Source: JBBQRS01 sp038214535 (GTDB lineage Bacteria > Chloroflexota > Anaerolineae > CG2-30-64-16). Taken from it: a stretch of 16,629 bases of DNA. A program made the translations under genes and the position numbers. The stretch's first letter is position 1, and each line of letters opens with the position of its first letter. Location: positions 1 to 16,629 of the forward strand of contig JBBQRS010000107.1 in assembly GCA_038214535.1 (NCBI GenBank), in the 5' to 3' direction. Of the stretch, positions 1 to 6,338 are shown piece by piece. The notes below the pieces were generated by a model. That model was not told where the DNA came from. It worked only from the letters and a program-made list of their open reading frames with translations, and did no database searches.

Positions 1-159
1 CGTGGGACTCGCGTGGCCGCCCGGCGATCAATCGCCGGGCTACCGAGCTGCGCCCCCTGAATGGGTCTTAGCCGGATTGATCCGGCGCCGTTGGGTAGCC
101 CGGATAATTCATATCCGGGCGGACAACGGCGCCGGCCAAGCCCGCACGGCGCGCAAAGC
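1..159. repeat. REP/BIME repeat unit 1 (about 158 bp)
   Basis: First complete unit of a tandem array. It holds two imperfect palindromes. One is at 19-43 (GCCCGGCGAT/ATCGCCGGGC followed by TAC, so GTAG lies 5' of the hairpin on the minus strand). The other is at 95-120 (GTAG then GCCCGGATA/TATCCGGGC on the plus strand). A short dyad CCGGATTGATCCGG lies at 72-85. GTAG next to a GC-rich hairpin is the known hallmark of REP sequences mobilised by RAYT proteins, and two REPs in opposite orientation make a BIME. The array may continue left of the window. Confidence 0.85.
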
Positions 160-317
160 CGTGGGTCACGCGTGACCGCCCGGCGATCAATCGCCGGGCT
201 ACCGAGCAGCACCCCATGAATGGGCTTAGCCGGATTGATCCGGCGCCGTTGGGTAGCCCGGATAATTCATATCCGGGCGGGCAACGGCGCCGGCCAAGCC
301 CGCACGGCGCGCAAAGC
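160..317. repeat. REP/BIME repeat unit 2
   Basis: Second unit, nearly identical to unit 1 over its whole length. REP hairpins lie at 178-202 (minus orientation, GTAG on the minus strand) and 253-278 (plus orientation, GTAG at 253-256). It starts with CGTGGGTCACGCGTG, as unit 3 does. The unit reads through without stops in one frame, which creates a spurious upstream extension of the transposase reading frame. Confidence 0.85.
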
Positions 318-397
318 CGTGGGTCACGCGTGGCCGCCCGGCGATCAAATCGCCGGGCTACACAAACAGCACCCCGTGAACGGGGTTGGCCGGATTG
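318..397. repeat. REP/BIME unit 3, left half (truncated by transposase gene)
   Basis: Left half of a third unit with the REP hairpin at 336-361 (one extra A in the loop compared with units 1 and 2). It stops at GCCGGATTG (389-397), 12 bases before the transposase start codon. The missing right half reappears after the transposase stop codon at 876-925, so this unit appears to be split by the gene. Confidence 0.8.
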
Positions 398-408
398 GAG
401 AAGAAACC

Positions 409-876
409 ATGCCCTTCTGGCAACTTTACTACCACATTGTCTGGGCCACTAAGAACCGTGAACCCATCTTGACGCTGGAAGTCGAACCGATCGTACACGA
501 CCTGCTCCGAGCAAAAGCAATTGGTCTCGAAGCCGTTGTTTTTGCCCTTAACGGCACTGAGGATCACATTCATATGATTGCCGCCATTCCGCCCAAGCTT
601 GCAGTCGCCAAATTCATCGGGCAGGTGAAGGCGGTTGCAGCAACACGCTTTAACAAATCGGGGGCACCAGGCGGCCCGCTTTTCTGGCAGGAAGAGTACG
701 GCGTCTTCTCCTTCGATGGTAAGCGCCTGGCAAATCACATTTCATACGTGGAGCGGCAAAAAGAGCACCATGCGACCAATACCGAGATCCCCATCCTGGA
801 GCGGATTAGTGGCGAAGGTGTTAGAATGGTTCGCGATAGCACACCGGAATATCATCTTGACGAATTGTCAATTTAG
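409..876 (+). CDS. REP-associated tyrosine transposase (RAYT, IS200/Y1 family)
   Basis: This 155-residue protein is a single-domain Y1 transposase. The HUH metal-binding motif is DHIHM (His53, His55). The C-terminal helix carries YVERQKEHH with the presumed nucleophile Tyr113 and Gln117. The N-terminal YYHIVWATKNREPIL is typical of the family. The length fits the compact RAYT/TnpA-REP type. ATG409 is chosen because a GGAG lies eight bases upstream and the family homology begins here; in-frame codons further upstream are REP sequence. These enzymes cleave and rejoin single-stranded REP DNA at the GTAG tetranucleotide next to the hairpin. REP hairpins flank the gene on both sides, and its TAG stop lies inside the right repeat half. 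No terminal IS ends are seen, as expected for a domesticated RAYT. Confidence 0.9.
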   Translation: MPFWQLYYHIVWATKNREPILTLEVEPIVHDLLRAKAIGLEAVVFALNGTEDHIHMIAAIPPKLAVAKFIGQVKAVAATRFNKSGAPGGPLFWQEEYGVFSFDGKRLANHISYVERQKEHHATNTEIPILERISGEGVRMVRDSTPEYHLDELSI

Positions 877-925
877 CCGGATTGATCCGGCGCCGTTGGG
901 TAGCCCGGATAATTCATATCCGGGC
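876..925. repeat. REP/BIME unit 3, right half
   Basis: This segment matches the second half of units 1 and 2. It starts with GCCGGATTGATCCGG, followed by GTAG (900-903) and the GCCCGGATA/TATCCGGGC hairpin ending at 925. GCCGGATTG at 876-884 also occurs at 389-397 on the other side of the transposase gene, as a 9-bp direct repeat. The repeat supplies the last base of the transposase stop codon. Confidence 0.8.
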
Positions 926-966
926 GGGCTCGTGCATATCATACAGATCAGAAAGGAGCACCCTTA

Positions 967-1323
967 ATGTATATGGTCATGCTCGTATTGGACGATCCGC
1001 GCCGGCTCGACGCCGTGCTGGCGGCGTGGCGCGCGGCCGGGGTGGCCGGCGTCACCCTGGCGGAAACAACCGGCGCGTATCGTCGGACGCAGCAACCCCA
1101 ACATATCCCCGCGCGCTATGCCATCGGCCTCACCCCCGATGACATCGCCGCGTATAACTACACCCTGTGGGTCATCGTGCCCGATCTCGCCATGGCGCAA
1201 CGCTGCCTGACCGAGGTCGAAGCGGTGGTGGGCGACCTCGATGGGCCGGACACCGGCGTGCTGGCCGCGTGGCCGCTGGCGCTGGTGAAGGGCGTGCCCG
1301 AGCCGCGCCCCGCCGACGCCTGA
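967..1323 (+). CDS. Small PII-like (ferredoxin-fold) protein
   Basis: This 118-residue soluble protein has the order expected of a PII-like fold. A first strand (YMVMLVLD) is followed by a helix (DPRRLDAVLAAWRAAG), a second strand (GVTLAET) and a loop at about 37-60. A third strand (YTLWVIVPD) is followed by a helix (MAQRCLTEVEAVV) and a last strand (GVLAAWPLALVKGV). The opening strand-helix with the AGV-GVT turn resembles nitrogen regulatory PII proteins, but I see no canonical T-loop tyrosine or PII signature. AGGAG lies about eight bases before ATG967. Only 14 bases separate it from the downstream antiporter, so the two are very probably co-transcribed. A regulatory or sensing role for that transporter is inference. 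It could also be an unrelated ferredoxin-fold protein. Confidence 0.7.
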   Translation: MYMVMLVLDDPRRLDAVLAAWRAAGVAGVTLAETTGAYRRTQQPQHIPARYAIGLTPDDIAAYNYTLWVIVPDLAMAQRCLTEVEAVVGDLDGPDTGVLAAWPLALVKGVPEPRPADA

Positions 1324-1337
1324 GGGAGGATACGCTT

Positions 1338-2327
1338 GTGGTCTGGCTGATATTCTTCGGCAGTTCCATCGCCATCGTCGTCGCCGCCTGGTATCTGGCG
1401 AAATACGGCGACATCATCGGTCTGCGCACGAACCTGGGCGGCATGTTCATCGGCACGCTGTTGCTGGCCGGGGCCACCTCGCTGCCCGAAGTCCTCACCT
1501 CGATCAGCGCGTTGAGCCAGGGCGTGCCCGATCTGGCCGCGGGCAACCTGATGGGCAGCAACATGGTGAACATGTTGATCCTGGCCGTCCTCGATCTGAT
1601 CTACCGGCAGGCGCGCATCTTGCGGCGCGTTGCGCTGAACCACGCCCTCAGTGCGAGCATCGCCACGCTGCTGATCGGCATGGCGGTCTTCTTCATCCAG
1701 GCCGACATCACCGTGCGGATCGGCTGGATTGGGCTGGACAGCCTGCTGCTGATGGCGGGCTACATCGTGGGCGTGGGCCTGCTCCGTTCAAGCCTCCCGC
1801 GCGGGCAAACGCTCCCGCCCACTGAGGAGGAGTTGGCGGGCGTGCCGGAGTTGGGCCGGGCGCTGGCCGGTTTCGGCCTGGCCGCGGCCGCGCTGGTGGT
1901 GATCACCCCGATGATGGTGCGCAGCAGCAACCAGATCGCGGAGCTGACCGGGCTGGGCGCCAGCTTCATCGGCGCGACGCTGGTTGCCCTGGTCACGTCG
2001 CTGCCCGAACTGGCGACCACCATCGCCGCCGCGCGCCTGGGCGCGTTCGACTTGGCCGTCGGCAACCTCTTCGGCAGCAACATGTTCAACATGTTCGCGT
2101 TGGGCCTCACCGACGTGTTCTATCTCAATGGACGCTTCCTCGGCGTGATTGACCCCGCGTTCGGCCTGGTCGGGCTGCTCGGCCTGCTGCTCACCTGTAT
2201 GGCGCTGATCGGCAACCTGGCGCGCATCGAGCGCCGGCTCTTCTTCATCGAGATAGATGCGCTGATCATGTTCCTGGTCTACCTGGGCGGCATGGGGTTC
2301 TTCTACATGCGCAGCGTGGGCTTCTGA
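1338..2327 (+). CDS. CaCA-family sodium/calcium (cation) antiporter
   Basis: This 329-residue inner-membrane protein has the duplicated alpha-repeat architecture of the Ca2+/cation antiporter superfamily (YrbG-like). Repeat 1 has GATSLPE at 45-51 and GNLMGSN at 69-75. Repeat 2 has ALVTSLPE at 217-224 and GNLFGSN at 242-248. The acidic residue of each TSLPE and the GN..GSN loop line the ion pathway in the family. About ten hydrophobic segments are visible, with the usual loop between halves near 155-175. GTG1338 is chosen because GGGAGGA sits seven bases upstream and directly precedes the first membrane segment (VWLIFFGSSIAIVV). The preceding PII-like gene ends 14 bases before. Exported ion and coupling ion cannot be told from sequence. 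Confidence 0.92.
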   Translation: MVWLIFFGSSIAIVVAAWYLAKYGDIIGLRTNLGGMFIGTLLLAGATSLPEVLTSISALSQGVPDLAAGNLMGSNMVNMLILAVLDLIYRQARILRRVALNHALSASIATLLIGMAVFFIQADITVRIGWIGLDSLLLMAGYIVGVGLLRSSLPRGQTLPPTEEELAGVPELGRALAGFGLAAAALVVITPMMVRSSNQIAELTGLGASFIGATLVALVTSLPELATTIAAARLGAFDLAVGNLFGSNMFNMFALGLTDVFYLNGRFLGVIDPAFGLVGLLGLLLTCMALIGNLARIERRLFFIEIDALIMFLVYLGGMGFFYMRSVGF

Positions 2328-2356
2328 AACAGCGGAGGGGCAGGGGGCGAGTCTGG

Positions 2357-2396
2357 CTCCTCTCCCTGTGTCCCTTTGGGAGAGGTTGGGTGAGGG
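2357..2396. repeat. CCTCTCCC/GGGAGAGG palindrome, copy 1
   Basis: Imperfect hairpin with arms like CTCTCCC and GGGAGAG followed by TTGGGTGAGGG. Related copies occur at 2887-2927 (inside a gene), 6393-6424, 7491-7522 and 11808-11838. It lies just after the antiporter gene, between convergent genes, and could act as a transcription stop, though there is no T-run. Confidence 0.7.
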
Positions 2397-2404
2397 CTTC
2401 GGCC

Positions 2405-2436
2405 AACACGGATAAGCTAACACGGAAGCACGGATA
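2405..2436. repeat. ACACGGAT short tandem repeat
   Basis: Four degenerate copies of a word like ACACGGAT or GCACGGAT in tandem. The same word, inverted (ATCCGTG), is repeated at 7539-7585. In both places it lies next to a CCTCTCCC palindrome and a GCGGAGA inverted repeat. Confidence 0.6.
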
Positions 2437-2446
2437 GGTAACGCGA

Positions 2447-2520
2447 CATCACGCGGAGACGCGGAGACCGCGGAGAACTTCTTTTCTTCTTCTCCGCAGT
2501 CTCCGCGTCTCCGCGTGATG
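2447..2520. repeat. Long inverted repeat of GCGGAGA heptads, copy 1
   Basis: Two 31-base arms (2447-2477 and 2490-2520) are complementary with one mismatch around a 12-base pyrimidine loop. Each arm contains three tandem GCGGAGA-type words. It lies between the convergent antiporter and flavoprotein genes, where it could stop transcription from both sides. Copies 2 and 3 are at 5375-5446 and 7370-7462. Confidence 0.85.
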
Positions 2521-2524
2521 CCGA

Positions 2525-3218
2525 TCAACGCAGCGGGCGTGCCCCGAGCCGACGCAAGGTCCCATTCTGCCGCGCCGTCATCAGCCAGCCCGCATTGCCC
2601 GCCAGCCGATAGAGTCCTCGCGGCATCAGTGGTTGGCGCAGCAATGTGATGGCCTCCGGCGGCGCGGCCTGGCCCCGCGCCAGCGCGTCCGCCGTTGCGT
2701 CGAGCGCCGCGACCACGTTGCGCGCCATGCCGCCCACCTGCTCCAGTGGCTGCCCGTTGATCGCCCCGCCCCCGCCCAGCGCCAACCCGCCGGCCCACGT
2801 GAAGCCCGCCGCAGCGGCAAACTCGCGGCAGATCGCCAGCGCAATGTTCCGCCTCCGGGAAGCCGCAGTTGGCGATGGCGAGGAATCTCCCCTTCTCCCG
2901 CCGAGAGAGGGGGCCGGGGGGTGAGGGAGCAAATGCAATCTCCTCCAGCGCGCGCGTCGCCAGATAGGGCAGCGCGTCCACGTAGAGCGGGAAGGCCAGG
3001 ATCACCAGATCGGCCCTATCCACCGCGGCCAGCATTTCATGCGTGCGCGCCCCGGTGCGCAGTGTCCGGTGCAGCAACTCCGTGTCGGTTTGCCAGCCAT
3101 GCGCGGCCAGCCGCCCCAACAGATAACCGCCCAGTGACTCAGACGTGCTGGTCCCTTCCGGTTTGGCGCTACCGATCAGCAGGAGCGCCTTGCCGGGGGT
3201 GTTCAAATCTGCGTTCAT
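2525..3218 (-). pseudogene. NAD(P)H-dependent FMN reductase/flavodoxin-fold protein, frameshifted
   Basis: The N-terminal half (MNADLNTPGKALLLIGSAKP, then ADLVILAFPLYVDALP) and the RFLAIANCGFPEA strand read in one frame. The remainder (ALAICREFAAAAGFTWAGGL, then LALGGGGAING) reads in another. The break is near 2843, just after codons for PEAEH: one extra base or two missing. Together they give about 230 residues, a normal length for this flavodoxin-like family, which binds FMN near the N-terminal GSAKPEGTS loop. In-frame codons at about 2887-2927 (APSPPGPLSRREKGR) come from a dispersed palindromic repeat. The start overlaps the stop of the preceding gene as ATGA, so the two were translationally coupled. 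A sequencing or assembly error is an alternative to true decay. Confidence 0.8.
2887..2927. repeat. CCTCTCCC-type palindrome inserted in a coding region
   Basis: Degenerate copy of the palindrome family found in intergenic regions. Minus-strand reading gives CCCTCACCC, then CCCTCTCTC, then GGGAGAAGGGGAG. It adds about 15 codons (APSPPGPLSRREKGR) between the helix ALEEIAF and the strand FLAIANCGF of the flavoprotein without changing the frame there. Confidence 0.7.
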
Positions 3219-3788
3219 ATCACCACCTCCGCTTGCGCCGTCGCAGCCTGGATCGCCCGCCTTACTATCGCCTCGCCGCTGCCCGGCGTGACGACGTGCG
3301 CCGCGTGGAAGGGCGCGTGCAGGTTCAACGCGTTGCGCGCGACCAACGCCTTGAAGATCTGCTCCTGTTCCGGGTCGGGGCCGGGCAGCACACCGAACGC
3401 GACCACCGCCGGATAGTGTTCGTAACGGACGCGGTGGTGCGTTTCGCCCCCAATGGTGGTGAAGAATGGCGACACGATGCAAATGCAGCGATCGAGCGCC
3501 CCCTTCAACTCAGAGGAGTAGCCGCCGAAGGTCACAGGGGTGAGGTAAATGGTCAGATCACTTTCGATCATGGCGCGGGCGACAGCGCGCGCTGTCGTCA
3601 ATGCGACACAGCCCCGGCGTCTTCGTCCAGCACTCGAAACAGCCGAGGCAGTAGGCCAACTTCAGGTCGCGCAACGCCAGCGATTCGGCCTGCCAGCCAT
3701 GCGCGGCCAATTCGGCCAGAATTACGGCGTTTATGGCGTTCACCGCGGCGTCATCGGCCCGCGCGCCGTTCAGAATCGTTGCTTGCAT
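3215..3788 (-). pseudogene. Flavodoxin-fold oxidoreductase (cysteine-rich), frameshifted
   Basis: The N-terminal part starts MQATILNGARADDAAVNAIN and runs through YCLGCFECWTKTPGLC to CRIDD. The C-terminal part starts ARAVARAMIESDLTIYLTPV and continues to the stop at 3215. The two lie in different frames, joined near 3593, inside a perfect 16-bp palindrome GACAGCGCGCGCTGTC (3581-3596). Restored, the protein is about 190 residues and resembles NADPH-dependent FMN reductase/iron-sulfur flavoproteins. The CxxCxxC...C group at the flavin loop could hold a redox centre. TPVTFGGYSSELKGALDR is the typical flavin-contact region. ATG3788 has GAGG upstream. It heads a two-gene unit with the next flavoprotein and follows a PadR regulator on the same strand. 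Confidence 0.8.
3581..3596. repeat. Perfect 16-bp palindrome at frameshift site
   Basis: GACAGCGC followed directly by GCGCTGTC, fully self-complementary with no loop. It coincides with the reading-frame break of the overlapping flavoprotein gene. Such a sequence is prone to polymerase slippage and to sequencing error. Confidence 0.7.
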
Positions 3789-3847
3789 GGTTATGTTCCA
3801 TCCTCGGTTTGTATCGTTCGTAGTGCGCAGTTCTCTGCGCAAGCGCG

Positions 3848-4435
3848 CTACGAGCAAGCGTTTGCATCGTGGCGTTGTGCTGCGGGCGGGACGTGACCCG
3901 CGCGGATGCGCTCGATCACGCTTTCCAGCCACGCCAGGTGCGCCTCGGCGGCAATCCGGCCCGCCTCCAACGTCAGGAACCAGAAGAAGTGTTCGCGGTC
4001 GTCGCCGTAAGCATCCACGTAGGGTTGGGCGAGATCGGGCACGCGGCCATATTGCGCCAGCCCCGCGCGCACTGCCGCCGCTTCAGTCTCGAAGATCGCC
4101 AACGCTTCCTCGTCCCTGAGCTGGCCCGCAAAGAAGACGCGAATCAGATCGGCGCTGCGATGCGGCTCGGGTGGAAGCGGCATCGCGAGCCAGCGCCGCA
4201 ACTCCGCGCGCCCCGCGTCCGTGATGTGATACGCCTTGCGGTCGGGGCGATCATCATTGCGCACTACCTCCACCTCGGCCCAACCCTGATCGGCGATGCG
4301 CGCCAGCGTGCGGTAAATCTGGCTCTGGTCGGCGGGCCAGAAGTGCTGGACCGACGTGTCGAAGACCTTCTTCAGATCATAGCCGGACGAAGGTTCATAT
4401 TGCAGAAAACCCAGAATTGCGTGTTCCAGTGACAT
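3848..4435 (-). CDS. PadR-family transcriptional regulator
   Basis: This 195-residue protein has an N-terminal winged helix-turn-helix at 1-85. LEHAILGFLQYEPSSGYDLK, QSQIYRTLARIADQGWAE and the wing RKAYHITDAGRAELRRWL are textbook PadR. The C-terminal helical region at about 90-180 (VFFAGQL through AHLAWLESVIERI) is the Vir_C-like dimerisation helix set. ATG4435 is preceded by GAGAGG. PadR proteins usually repress a nearby operon and are relieved by phenolic or other small ligands. Here the two flavoprotein genes follow on the same strand after about 60 bases and are the obvious candidate targets; the NapH-type gene lies upstream on the same strand. The ligand is unknown. Confidence 0.93.
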   Translation of the reverse strand: MSLEHAILGFLQYEPSSGYDLKKVFDTSVQHFWPADQSQIYRTLARIADQGWAEVEVVRNDDRPDRKAYHITDAGRAELRRWLAMPLPPEPHRSADLIRVFFAGQLRDEEALAIFETEAAAVRAGLAQYGRVPDLAQPYVDAYGDDREHFFWFLTLEAGRIAAEAHLAWLESVIERIRAGHVPPAAQRHDANACS

Positions 4436-4456
4436 GATAAACCTCTCAAAAGTTAA

Positions 4457-4487
4457 GGTGCAACGCACTTCGGAAGTGCGTTGCACC
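4457..4487. repeat. GGTGCAACGCACTT palindrome (14-bp arms)
   Basis: Perfect inverted repeat with arms GGTGCAACGCACTT and AAGTGCGTTGCACC and a CGG loop. It sits between the membrane ferredoxin stop (4491) and the PadR start (4435). It may act as a terminator for the ferredoxin gene, a PadR operator, or simply be another dispersed palindrome. There is no strong T-run after it on the minus strand, only CTTTT. Confidence 0.75.
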
Positions 4488-4490
4488 GGG

Positions 4491-5252
4491 TTACACCTGG
4501 TTGTCGAAGGTGTAGCGAATGACGCTCGTCGTGCAGACATCCACGCAACTGCCGCACAGGATGCACTCGCTATGCTCCATGTGACCGCTACGCACCATCG
4601 CGTTGACATCCAGGCTCATCGGGCAGTTATAGGTGCATGACTTGCAATTGCGACACTCTTCCGTCCGCGCGGTCAGGTGCAGCGCGGGCAGCCGCAGCGC
4701 GTTGCGCGTCTTGCGCCCCAGGATCATGAAGGGCGCCATCCAGCAGAAGTAGTGACAAAAGCCGCGTCGCCCCGCAAAGTAGGAGGGGAGCAAGATCAGC
4801 GCCAGCACCAGATAGTAGGTGATGTACTTGAGCGGCGCGTCCACCGAGATGCCGGTTTCGGTCATGTAGAGCGGCTGCACCGAGCGGTAACCGCCTGCCG
4901 AGATGGCCGCGGCGACGATCAGCGCGATCCAGGCGAACCAGATGCCCCATTTGATCCGGTTGAGCTTGCCGCCGGGCGCGGGCCGGTTGTTGACCATGAA
5001 CGCGGCCTCCATCAGCCCCGCGCCGGGGCAGACCCACGCGCACCACAGCCGCCCGAAGAAGAGCGCCGAGGCGAACATCAGCGCGAACGTCAGGAAACTG
5101 CCGGTGACGATGCCGCGCGCCGAGCCGTCAATGATGAGGTAGGGCGAGAGGAAGTTCATCACGACCGGGAAAAGCAAAAAGAGAGCGAGCAGCGCGCCCT
5201 TGCGGATGCGCTGCCGCGCGGCCTTCGGTTGTCTCGCGGCACGCTGTGTCAT
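4491..5252 (-). CDS. NapH-type membrane 4Fe-4S protein (polyferredoxin)
   Basis: This 253-residue inner-membrane electron carrier has about four to five hydrophobic segments (about 20-40, 48-68, 103-120, 143-160). The Fer4_5 type CxxxCP (Cys71, Cys75) and a second CxxxC (Cys166, Cys170) are followed by two cytoplasmic 4Fe-4S motifs. These are Cys200-203-206-210 with a following Pro, and Cys230-233-236-240. This layout matches NapH/RdxA-like quinol or ferredoxin electron-transfer proteins. ATG5252 is chosen for the GAGGTG six bases upstream; an in-frame extension to 5345 would overlap the promoter. It has no reductase partner beside it. Nearby redox genes are the two flavoproteins on the same strand and the divergent SDR. 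The electron acceptor is unknown. Confidence 0.9.
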   Translation of the reverse strand: MTQRAARQPKAARQRIRKGALLALFLLFPVVMNFLSPYLIIDGSARGIVTGSFLTFALMFASALFFGRLWCAWVCPGAGLMEAAFMVNNRPAPGGKLNRIKWGIWFAWIALIVAAAISAGGYRSVQPLYMTETGISVDAPLKYITYYLVLALILLPSYFAGRRGFCHYFCWMAPFMILGRKTRNALRLPALHLTARTEECRNCKSCTYNCPMSLDVNAMVRSGHMEHSECILCGSCVDVCTTSVIRYTFDNQV

Positions 5253-5290
5253 AGCATTCACCTCTGATTCCAACACTAACAACATATCAG

Positions 5291-5315
5291 ATGAGTAATC
5301 TATAGGACTAATCAT
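5291..5315. promoter_or_regulatory. Candidate operator dyad downstream of the -10 box
   Basis: ATGAGTAATC and GACTAATCAT form an imperfect inverted repeat (8 of 10 pairs) around five bases, directly over the expected transcription start of the NapH-type gene. A repressor bound here would block transcription. Which regulator binds is unknown; PadR is the nearest candidate. Confidence 0.35.
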
Positions 5316-5345
5316 ATAATACACCTGTCTTATATCTCTTGTCAA
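5316..5345 (-). promoter_or_regulatory. Promoter of the NapH-type gene
   Basis: On the minus strand TTGACA (5345-5340), 18-base spacer, TATTAT (5321-5316). The region is AT-rich compared with its surroundings. Transcription would start near 5309, giving a leader of about 57 bases. Confidence 0.6.
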
Positions 5346-5374
5346 AAGGGAATATGCGGTTTCGCGCAGAATCC

Positions 5375-5446
5375 ATCACGCGGAGACGCGGAGAACGCGG
5401 AGAAGAAGAAAGGAAATTCTCCGCGTTCTCCGCGTCTCCGCGTGAT
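5375..5446. repeat. Long inverted repeat of GCGGAGA heptads, copy 2
   Basis: Perfect 30-base arms (5375-5404 and 5417-5446) around a 12-base purine loop. It lies between the divergent promoters of the NapH-type gene and the SDR, so here it cannot simply be a terminator for a preceding gene. Its loop resembles the reverse complement of the loop of copy 1 (10 of 12 positions), so the two copies are in opposite orientation. Confidence 0.88.
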
Positions 5447-5476
5447 TTCACCAGGAACTTTTGGGATGCCACGGCA

Positions 5477-5505
5477 CACAATTTTGTGACACGATCCGGT
5501 ATACT
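5477..5505 (+). promoter_or_regulatory. Weak promoter region of the SDR gene
   Basis: TATACT at 5500-5505 is a good -10 box with no matching -35. The dyad CACAA-TT-TTGTG at 5477-5488 lies at the -35 position and could bind an activator or repressor. A leader of about 60 bases would follow. Confidence 0.35.
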
Positions 5506-5570
5506 AACCATAGAAGTCCGACATGCCAGCAGACAAAGCCGGACGCGTGGGTCAACAAGGAGGTGTACCC

Positions 5571-6335
5571 ATGTCCACGCAGAGACTTGCAGAAAAGGTC
5601 GTGATTATCACGGGCGCGGGGTCGGGCATCGGCCGCGCGATGGCGATGCTGTTCGCGCAGGAGGGCGCAAAGGTCGTCGTCGCCGACATCGTACAGGAAC
5701 GCGTGACGGAGGTCGTCGAGGCGATCAAACAAGCGGGCGGGGTCGCCACGGGCATGGTCGTCAACGTCGCCGCGGAAGACGACATCAACCGCATGGTTGA
5801 CGAGACGGTCGCAACGTACGGCCGGCTCGATATCCTCTGTAACAACGCCGGCGTCATGGATCGCATGATGGCCGTCCACGAAGTCAGCGATGAGCTTTGG
5901 AACCGCGTGCTCAGCATCAATCTCACCGGCCCCTTCATGGCCTGCCGCAAGGCCATCCCCATCATGCGACAGCAGGGCAGCGGCGTCATCCTCAACACCT
6001 CTTCGCTCTCCGGCCTGTTCGGAGCGCGGGCGGGCGCAGCCTACACCGCCTCGAAGCACGGGCTGATCGGCCTCACCAAGAACATCGCCTACATGTATGC
6101 CACCGAGGGCATCCGCTGTAACGCGATTTGCCCCGGCGGGGTGGACACCGCGATCGGCGTGGGCGGCGAGCCGAGCGAGTTCGGCTATGGCCGGATGCAG
6201 TTGGGCTTTGGCAATAACCCGCGCGTGGGCAAGCCCGAGGAGCTCGCTCGCGTCGCGCTGACCCTGGTGAGCGACGAGGGCAGCTTCGTCAACGGCGCAG
6301 CAGTGGTGATTGACGGCGGCTGGTCGGCGTATTAG
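5571..6335 (+). CDS. Short-chain dehydrogenase/reductase (NAD-type)
   Basis: This 254-residue classical SDR carries the cofactor motif TGAGSGIG at 14-21, NNAG at 91-94, the active-site Asn117 (SINLTG), Ser144/145 (LNTSS), Tyr158 and Lys162 (YTASK). It also has PGGVDT and the C-terminal GAAVVIDGGW. Asp39 at the end of the second strand (VVVADI) favours NAD(H) over NADP(H). AAGGAGGTG six bases before ATG5571 fixes the start; the in-frame ATG at 5523 lacks such a site. It stands alone in its transcription unit. With two acid-sugar dehydratases and a glycyl radical enzyme nearby, oxidation of a sugar or polyol is plausible, but substrate cannot be read from the sequence. Confidence 0.95.
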   Translation: MSTQRLAEKVVIITGAGSGIGRAMAMLFAQEGAKVVVADIVQERVTEVVEAIKQAGGVATGMVVNVAAEDDINRMVDETVATYGRLDILCNNAGVMDRMMAVHEVSDELWNRVLSINLTGPFMACRKAIPIMRQQGSGVILNTSSLSGLFGARAGAAYTASKHGLIGLTKNIAYMYATEGIRCNAICPGGVDTAIGVGGEPSEFGYGRMQLGFGNNPRVGKPEELARVALTLVSDEGSFVNGAAVVIDGGWSAY

Positions 6336-6338
6336 ATC

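Larger units (their letters stand above)
318..925 (+). mobile_element. RAYT gene nested in a split REP unit (REPtron-like module)
   Basis: Two complete REP-pair units lie upstream. The third unit is interrupted after GCCGGATTG by the transposase gene and resumes with the same nine bases at the gene's stop codon. The gene plus its left and right half-units forms one module. This is either an insertion of the RAYT into a BIME or the source arrangement from which the BIMEs were copied; the sequence alone does not decide. Confidence 0.65.

Noticed and set aside
1..400. CRISPR array
   Set aside because: The units are about 158 bp, nearly identical throughout and contain paired hairpins with GTAG, so they are REP/BIME rather than repeat-spacer units.
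220..408. In-frame N-terminal extension of the transposase
   Set aside because: These codons are REP repeat sequence; the family start and ribosome binding site are at 409.
1788..3482. 564-codon minus-strand frame spanning the flavoprotein, the repeats and the antiporter
   Set aside because: Only the segment starting at 3218 is a real gene. The rest is read-through after the frameshift, through repeat DNA and antisense to the antiporter.
4457..4487. Rho-independent terminator
   Set aside because: The 14-bp stem is perfect but is not followed by a clear T-run on either strand, so it is listed only as a palindrome.
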